Positions 5,819-11,176 of a stretch of 11,176 nucleotides of DNA are shown piece after piece. The translations under genes were made by a program, and so were the position numbers. Source of the DNA: CAYQTE01 sp964420285. GTDB taxonomy: Bacteria > Planctomycetota > Phycisphaerae > Tepidisphaerales > Tepidisphaeraceae. Numbering within the stretch: the stretch's first letter is position 1; every line of letters starts with the position of its first letter. The DNA lies in assembly GCA_964420285.1 (NCBI GenBank), contig CAYQTE010000109.1, forward strand, positions 1 through 11,176. The letters are read 5' to 3'. The notes under the pieces are model-generated. The model was not told the origin of the DNA. It searched no databases and saw only the letters and a list, made by a program, of their open reading frames with translations.

Positions 5819-8800
5819 ATGACCAGTCACGTGGGACGATTCGCGATTCGCAACGGCGCGTCGATCCTGTTTCTGGTGCTGGCCGCCGCCGCCGCCGGCG
5901 GGTATGCCGCCGCTCACATGCCATCGGCCGTCTTTCCGCAGACCGATTTCCCGCGCGTGGTCATCATGGCGGAAAACGGCGTGATGCCCGCCGACGAGAT
6001 GATGGCCACCATCACTCGCCCCATCGAAGAGGCCATGAAGGACATTCAGGGTTGCTCGAACATCCGCTCGAGCACCGGTCGCGGCACGGCCGAGGTCGAT
6101 CTGTTCTTCGGCTGGGATGTCGACATGCGCCGGGCGGAACTGGACGTGCAGGCGCGTTTGTCGCAATTCCGCAACCAGTGGCCGGCGACGCTGCAAACGC
6201 AGGTCTATCGCATGACCTTCTCGACGTTTCCGATCATCGGCCTGAGCCTGACCGGCGGCGGAGGCGACGACACCCGCGCGATGGTTTTCGCCCAGGACAA
6301 GCTCAAGCCGCGGCTACTTGAGATACCCGGCGTATCGCGCGTCGATCTGGTGGGCGGGCGGGCGCCGGAATACGTCGTGATCGTCGATCCGCTGCGACTG
6401 GCGGCGCTGAAGCTCGATCTGCCGGCCGTCGTGAAGGCGCTGGCGGATAACAATCTGGTGGCGCCGGCGGGAATGCATCAGCAGGATCAGCGCATGTACC
6501 TGACGGTCGTCGATGGCCGGGTGCATGGGATTGAGCAGATCGAAAGCCTGCCGGTTCCAACGGCTGATGGACGCCCCGTGCCGATCCGCGATTTTGCGGA
6601 TGTGCGACGTTTGCCGGAGCCGGCGCTGAATGTCGTGACCGCCGACGGGGCCGATGCGGTGTTGCTGAACATCTATTCGCAGCCGGATGCCAGCACGCTG
6701 GACATTTCCGCGCAAATTCAGACGCTCTTGCCCGACATCCGCGAGCAACTTCGACAGCAACTGCCGAATCTGACACTGAAATTTTTTTACGATCAGTCAT
6801 TGCTGGTGCGCTCGAGCGTGCGGAGCGTCTGGGACGCCATCATCTTCGGGCTGATTCTCTCGGTGCTCATCCTCTATCTGTTCCTGCGCGACTGGCCGAT
6901 GACGCTGGTTGCGACGGCCGTGATTCCCATCACCGTGCTGGTGACGATCGTGGCGATGCGGCTGTGCGGATTGAGCTTCAATCTGATGACGCTGGGCGGA
7001 ATCGCGGCGGCCATCGGGCTGGTGATCGACGATGCGATCGTGGTGGTCGAGGCCATCCACGCCAAAGCGCAGGCGGGGATGGATCGGTCGCCTGCTTCCG
7101 CCGGCGAGACGCCCCATTCCCCCTCGCCCTGTACTCAGGGAGAGGGGAAAAAAGAACCCGATCCGCCGATTGTGTCGGGCATCGGGACGGNNNNNNNNNN
7201 NNNNNNNNNNNNNNNNNNNNNNNNNNNNNNNNNNNNNNNNNNNNNNNNNNNNNNNNNNNNNNNNNNNNNNNNNNNNNNNNNNNNNNNNNNCAGGGAGAGG
7301 GGAAAAAAGAACCCGATCCGCCGATTGTGTCGGGCATCGGGACGGATCGGCATGACGTGGTGGAATCGGCCGTGGCGGACATTCTGCCGCCGCTGGTCGG
7401 ATCGACGCTGACACCGGTGGTGGTGTTCCTGCCGCTGGCGTTCCTGACGGGGGTGGCCGGTGTGTTTTTCCGATCGCTGGCCATCACGATGGTCGTTGCG
7501 CTGCTCACATCATTGGTGCTGGCTCTTACATTGACGCCGTTGCTGGCGACCTGGGTGATCGGGGCCAAGCCCCGCCCGCGCCGCGGACCGGGGATCGTGT
7601 TTCGTTCGGTCCTCGGGCTGTACGAGCGGTTTGTGCGCCTCGTTCTGAATCATCCGGCCGTGACGGTGGGATTGGCTATATTTGTTCTCTTCGCCGCCTG
7701 GACCGGATACACCCGCCTGAAGACCGATTTCCTGCCGAAAATGGACGAAGGGGGATTCATTATTGATTACATTTCACCGGCCGGAACCAGTCTGGCGGCG
7801 ACCGATCAGCTCATGCGCACGGCCGAGGGCATCCTGCAACAGATTCCCGAAGTGGAGAGTTATTCGCGACGGACGGGCACGGCCCTGGGCGTTCATCTGG
7901 ACGAGCCGAACACAGGCGATTTTCTCGTCAAGCTCAAGGCCAACCGCTCGCGCTCCAGCGAGGCCGTCATCGCCGATCTGCGCACGCGGCTGAATACCGC
8001 CCTGCCGCTGATTCACTGGGAATTCCCCGGCATTCTCACCGACCTCATCGGCGATCTCATCTGGGAGGACGACCCGATCGAGGTGCGAGTGATTTCACCC
8101 GATCCGGCCACGCTGATCGCCCGGGCCAGGCGGGTCGAGGAGAAGATCGAGGATGTCCCCGGCCTGGTCGATGTGGACAACGGACTGATCTACACCGGCC
8201 CGTCGATCCGGCTGGCGGTGCGCTACGCCGATGCCGAGCGCTACGGCCTGAGCGCCGACAGCATCCACGACGCATTGAACATCGCGATGCTCGGGCAGGT
8301 GGCATCGACCGTGGTTGAGGATGGCCGGGTCGTCAACATCCGCGTCAAGGCCGATCCGGACAGCATCGCGCGAATCGATACGCTCCTGCAACTGCCGCTG
8401 CGCACGCGACAGGGCGGCGTGATCCGACTTGACCAGGTGACGGATATCGAACTGACCGAGCCGCAGCTTGAACTGCACCGCAACAAACTTCAGCCGGTGG
8501 TGTCGGTGACGGCCGAGTTGCAGAGCCGCGACCTCGGCAGCGCCATGGCGCAGATTCGCGACATCCTCAGTCACGACGCCGCGCTGCCGCCGGGCAGCAT
8601 CGAATACGGCGGCCTGTACGAGCAGCAGAAGGAATCGTTCGCCAATCTGACGCTGGTCTTGCTGGCGGCGCTGGTGCTGGTTTTCACTGTGGCCTTGCTG
8701 GAATTCAAGAGTTTCCGCGAGCCGATCGCGATCGTATCCGGCGCCGCCCTGTCCAGTTTCGGCATCGTCGCCGCCTTGCTGCTCACCGGCACCAGCCTCA

Positions 8801-9147
8801 ACATCATCACGTACCTCGGCGCGATCATCGGCATGGGGATCGTTCACAAGAACGGCCTGCTCATGCTCGACGAGGTTAAGCGCATGCGCGGCCAGGGGGC
8901 TGATCTGTCGGCCGCCCTGATCCAATCCGGCCGACGCCGCCTGCGCCCGGTGTTGATGACCAGCCTCGCCGCCGGTCTGGGGATGCTGCCGCTGGCGCTG
9001 GGCCTCGGCTCGGCCGACATGCTCCGCCCGCTGGCGATCGCGGTGATCGGAGCGGTGTGCGTGTCGGTGCTGCTGTCATTGGTGGCGACACCGCTGATTT
9101 ACATGCTGGTGGCGCCGCCGGCGCCGGAGGCGGCAAGAAAGGGGTGA
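5819..9147 (+). CDS. RND-family efflux transporter permease subunit, interrupted by an assembly gap
   Basis: This is an inner-membrane proton-driven pump of the AcrB-like family. Before the gap the frame starts at the ATG at 5819 (GGAG at 5806-5809); after it the frame is shifted. Merging the two identical 55-bp flanks removes 155 bases and gives one open frame of 1057 residues. TM1 is near residue 13-31, followed by the first periplasmic porter half. TM4 carries the proton-relay pair D404-D405 in GLVIDDAIVVVE, and TM10 carries the matching lysine K959 in GIVHKNGLLMLDE. The second half resumes with LVGSTLTPVVVFLPLAF and has its own porter domain. Residues 424-459 are an extra segment from a palindromic DNA insertion. 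Without it the protein has 1021 residues and the usual 33-residue spacing from TM4 to the next helix. The substrate is unknown. No outer-membrane factor gene is present in the window. Confidence 0.93.
7088..7350. mobile_element. Palindromic repeat element inserted in frame in the RND gene (spans the gap)
   Basis: After collapsing the false gap, 108 bases (7088-7190 plus 7346-7350) separate two copies of GGATCGG (7081-7087 and 7344-7350), which look like a 7-bp target-site duplication. The insert contains the hairpin at 7117-7149, with TTCCCCCTCGCCCT pairing with AGGGAGAGGGGAA around a GTAC core. The 26 bases at 7121-7146 match the intergenic element at 9185-9210 at 24 positions. A second stem, CCCGAT with ATCGGG, lies to the right. 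The insert is 36 codons without a stop. Precise removal with one copy of the direct repeat restores AGMDRHDVVESAV, the usual loop length of the family. The added peptide is rich in Pro, Ser, Gly and charged residues and lies in the cytoplasmic loop after TM4. Confidence 0.75.
7191..7290. other. Assembly gap (100 Ns) that is probably artefactual
   Basis: Exactly 100 Ns are flanked by identical 55-base sequences, 7136-7190 on the left and 7291-7345 on the right, beginning CAGGGAGAGGGG. Two contig ends sharing exactly 55 bases is what an assembler using k=55 produces at a branching node. Treating the flanks as one copy removes 155 bases and joins the two RND frames without a stop, which a wrong join would do only by chance. 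The node probably branched because the palindromic element is repeated elsewhere in the genome. Confidence 0.85.
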
Positions 9148-9155
9148 GCAGGTGA

Positions 9156-9320
9156 GTGACTCAATCGGCGGCCCTCTCTTTCCCCCCTCGCCCGGTACTC
9201 TGGGAGAGGGTCGGCGTGAGGGTTCTTCGGCTGGGGCGCGGTCAGGAAATACCCCCTCACCCTATCCCTCTCCCCGCGTACAGGGAGAGGGGACAAAAGG
9301 CAAGGCGACGATTGAGTCAC
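9156..9320. repeat. REP/MITE-like palindromic element downstream of the RND gene
   Basis: The outermost arms GTGACTCAATCG (9156-9167) and CGATTGAGTCAC (9309-9320) are perfect 12-base inverted repeats. Inside are two GTAC-centred arms, at 9172-9210 and 9266-9292, each able to form a hairpin with CCCTC/GAGGG stems. Next comes an inner pair, GGCGTGAGGG near 9213-9222 with CCCCCTCACC near 9252-9261. This is the same build as 2091-2223. The element starts 8 bases after the RND stop codon and may also end transcription of the pump genes, though no T-run is present. No credible gene lies between 9148 and 9430. Confidence 0.75.
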
Positions 9321-9353
9321 GCACCCGGAGCGAGCCGAGGGAAGCCATCTGCA

Positions 9354-9382
9354 TTGACCGCCGCAGCGCGCAATGCTAGTAT
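9354..9382 (+). promoter_or_regulatory. Extended -10 sigma70 promoter for the membrane-protein cluster
   Basis: TTGACC at 9354-9359 and TAGTAT at 9377-9382 are separated by 17 bases. TGC directly before the -10 box (9374-9376) fits the extended -10 motif. Transcription would start near 9389, about 40 bases before the ATG at 9431. This marks the three following genes as a separate transcription unit from the pump. Confidence 0.6.
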
Positions 9383-9430
9383 GTGTACACTTTCTTGTAT
9401 TGCCCGCCGATCCGGGCCGGAGCGAGCACG

Positions 9431-10012
9431 ATGAGCCAGTCACTGCCGCAGGATCAGAGACACCTTGGCGAATCTCCGCCGGGTAATGCTGCGCCAAATT
9501 CAAACCTCTCCTGGCTGCGTCAGGTTCCTCCGCCGCGGACGGTCCCAACGCTGGATTATGCCACAGCGCGCCGCAATCCAGTCGGGATGCCGCATCGGAT
9601 ACCGGCGTATGTCTGGATATCGGCCGGCCTTGCGGAGTTGCCGTGGATTGCGCTGGTGGTTGCGTTGGGGATCGCCATGGACTCACCGGTCGACCAAAAT
9701 AACTTCATAGCGGTTTTGTTCGCTCCCATAGGAAGATTTCTGGCCATTGTGGCGATGAATGTCGCGGCGTGTGTGTGTTTGTTCCTGTTCGGCATGGAGC
9801 ATTGCTCGCTGCGAGGCCGATCCATCCCGGTGACGGGGCTTGTCGTCGTGTTCCTCGGTATGAGCCTCTGTGTTGTGATCTACCTGATGCAGGCCTCGCC
9901 GTCGCCATTCACGGACCCAACGCTGCCTATGGGCCTGATCGCCATCGACCTGCTGGCGATGGCGGGACATGTCGTGTGGCTTCTGCGACTCATCAAGGTG
10001 GATATCCCATGA
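9431..10012 (+). CDS. Four-helix membrane protein of unknown function, paralogue 1
   Basis: This encodes 193 residues of a family I do not recognise. A Pro-rich, probably disordered N-terminal tail (1-55) contains VPTLDYA at 39-45. Four hydrophobic segments follow at about 60-83, 97-121, 133-153 and 167-186, and the protein ends shortly after GHVVWLLRL. The start at 9431 follows GGAG at 9419-9422. The 16-residue upstream extension beginning at 9383 would start within the expected promoter/leader and is less likely. The next gene overlaps the stop by ATGA, so the two are translationally coupled. Shared motifs show it is a paralogue of the next two proteins: IPAYVWISAG here, IPTFVWVSA and IPPIVWISAG there. 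All share GHVVW or a variant near the end. Confidence 0.75.
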   Translation: MSQSLPQDQRHLGESPPGNAAPNSNLSWLRQVPPPRTVPTLDYATARRNPVGMPHRIPAYVWISAGLAELPWIALVVALGIAMDSPVDQNNFIAVLFAPIGRFLAIVAMNVAACVCLFLFGMEHCSLRGRSIPVTGLVVVFLGMSLCVVIYLMQASPSPFTDPTLPMGLIAIDLLAMAGHVVWLLRLIKVDIP

Positions 10013-10596
10013 GCGAGCCGGAACAGGAATCTCGGCAGGACGACGGTACGGCAAGCCCGATCCTATCGGACGGCAGCAATCCCCCGCCGGAAAACGTACC
10101 GCCCGCCGGCCACACGATTGTCCATGTCCCGACGTTGGATTACGCTGGGCCATGCAGCAAATTGCCCCGGCCGGCGCGGCAGATACCGACGTTCGTCTGG
10201 GTTTCGGCCGTGCTTCTCATTTTTGTCTCGGTCGCGATGGCACTGGGCTCCTTCCTCCTTCTGGTCGTGGATGCGCTGGTTAGTTCCACGCGCGGCTCGG
10301 GCGATCCGCCGGCCATGGAAAACATTCTCGACATGGCCAGAGCTCAGTTGTGGGCCGTCCCGGTGGTGCTGATAGCGGAGATTGCCTCGCTGCGGCGGCG
10401 ATCGATGTTGGGGGCGGCGCTTGTTGTCGCGTATCTTGCGCTTTCCATCGCGCAGTGCGTATATCTTGACTCTGTGGGCATGCCCATGCTTCCGCTGGCC
10501 GATCTGGCCGATCTGGTTGAATTTTGCGTGATCGCGGGCGGCCTGCTGGCTATCGCAGGACAGGTCGTCTGGCTTGTGCGGCTTTTCGGGAGTTGA
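10009..10596 (+). CDS. Four-helix membrane protein of unknown function, paralogue 2
   Basis: This encodes 195 residues. The ATG at 10009 overlaps the stop of the previous gene (ATGA), a classic coupling signal; a longer in-frame extension upstream would lie inside the previous gene and is rejected. The N-terminal tail (1-58) is acidic and Pro-rich and carries VPTLDYA at 40-46, as in paralogue 1. Hydrophobic segments lie at about 62-90, 112-126, 134-153 and 169-192. The short cytoplasmic-type loop RRRSMLG after segment 2 corresponds to RGRSIPV in paralogue 1, and the protein ends GQVVWLVRLFGS. The function is unknown. The conserved VPTLDYA in the soluble tail, outside the helices, suggests a binding or docking motif, but this is inference. 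Confidence 0.75.
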   Translation: MSEPEQESRQDDGTASPILSDGSNPPPENVPPAGHTIVHVPTLDYAGPCSKLPRPARQIPTFVWVSAVLLIFVSVAMALGSFLLLVVDALVSSTRGSGDPPAMENILDMARAQLWAVPVVLIAEIASLRRRSMLGAALVVAYLALSIAQCVYLDSVGMPMLPLADLADLVEFCVIAGGLLAIAGQVVWLVRLFGS

Positions 10597-10602
10597 TTGG
10601 CC

Positions 10603-11070
10603 ATGAGCGACGCGGATCAGGAACAGCCTCGCCCGGTCGTCCCATTGCATTACGCCCCCGTCTCGCGGCGGATACCGCCGATCGTCTGGATATCGGCCGG
10701 GATGGCTGTTGTCCTGTCGATTGGGTTGGCGGTCCTGGCGCCGCTGCTGTTGTTGCTCGCAGGCCGGCCGGCCGAGCCGGACAATCCTGGCGGAATTTTC
10801 TCCGCCGCATTGGCATTCGTCGAGTTCGCATGCTTGTGCGCGTTGGTCGCGGAGTTCTTTTCTCTCGTGGGCCGGTCGAGGCGGGCAACGGTTTTTGTGA
10901 TTCTGTACCTTGTTCTGTACGTCTGCCCGAGCATTTATGCCGTGCTGGAGATGGTACGAAGCCGCCAAGTCTACCTTCCGGCCCTGCAGTTTCATTTGGG
11001 CTTAGTCGCCACCGGTTTGATCGCCATCGCCGGGCATATCGTGTGGTTTGGGCGGATTCGACGAATGTGA
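10603..11070 (+). CDS. Four-helix membrane protein of unknown function, paralogue 3
   Basis: This encodes 155 residues. The ATG at 10603 is 6 bases after the stop of paralogue 2; a TTG at 10597 in the same frame is a weaker alternative. The N-terminal tail is shorter (1-22), and VVPLHYAP stands where the other two have VPTLDYA. Hydrophobic segments lie at about 25-53, 68-89, 96-116 and 129-150. IPPIVWISAG at the first helix and GHIVWFGRIRRM at the end show kinship with the other two. The loop GRSRR after segment 2 matches theirs in position and charge. The 106 bases after this gene show no gene or clear terminator, so the cluster could continue beyond the window. Confidence 0.75.
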   Translation: MSDADQEQPRPVVPLHYAPVSRRIPPIVWISAGMAVVLSIGLAVLAPLLLLLAGRPAEPDNPGGIFSAALAFVEFACLCALVAEFFSLVGRSRRATVFVILYLVLYVCPSIYAVLEMVRSRQVYLPALQFHLGLVATGLIAIAGHIVWFGRIRRM

Positions 11071-11176
11071 GTCCTCTTTCATCCTCACTTGCGGGCACTG
11101 GGTATGGGTGCAAAGATTGAACTCGGAGCAGGCATTGAATGGGCTTGCTTCCGCCGCCCAGCCAAACCGCTCCTTC

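Noticed and set aside
5819..7411. Reading the pump as two genes or a frameshifted pseudogene
   Set aside because: The break coincides exactly with the N run, and collapsing the identical 55-bp flanks gives one intact frame with all key residues.
9152..9434. Short plus-strand frames after the RND gene
   Set aside because: They read through the palindromic element and the promoter; no ribosome site or protein-like composition.

Overview
The window is GC-rich bacterial DNA with Gram-negative-type envelope functions: a periplasmic adaptor, an RND pump and secreted proteins. The style suggests a metagenome-assembled genome, perhaps of the Planctomycetes/PVC or a similar group. That assignment is inference from GC content, the palindromic intergenic repeats and the lineage-restricted membrane proteins; no marker gene is present. 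A 100-base run of Ns is flanked by two identical 55-bp sequences, which looks like a scaffold join made by a k=55 de Bruijn assembler.

Region 1 (1-2090) holds two tandem copies of an unrecognised secreted-protein gene, each followed by a related structured intergenic element. The second copy (900-1916) is intact and has a signal peptide. The first enters from the left edge and is broken by what looks like a one-base frameshift near position 75.

Region 2 (2091-2365) has no gene. It carries a 130-bp palindromic REP/MITE-like element, a small hairpin, and a near-consensus sigma70 promoter overlapped by a 19-bp palindromic operator.

Region 3 (2366-9147) is a candidate regulon on the + strand: a TetR repressor, a B12-binding radical SAM enzyme, a periplasmic adaptor (membrane fusion protein) and an RND permease. 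A near-copy of the TetR operator lies on the probable promoter of the radical SAM gene, so the repressor probably controls itself and the enzyme-plus-pump block. The pairing suggests that a B12/radical SAM enzyme makes or modifies something that the pump exports, or that both respond to the same compound. No outer-membrane channel gene is present.

The most striking feature is inside the RND gene. Once the false gap is collapsed, the gene is one continuous frame of 1057 codons. It contains a 108-bp insertion made of a palindromic repeat of the same family as the intergenic ones. The insertion is flanked by a 7-bp direct repeat, keeps the frame, and adds 36 residues to a cytoplasmic loop right after the transmembrane helix that carries the proton-relay Asp-Asp pair.

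Region 4 (9148-11176) begins with another palindromic element (9156-9320) and an extended -10 promoter. Three tightly packed paralogous genes for small four-helix membrane proteins of unknown function follow. The last 106 bases show no gene.
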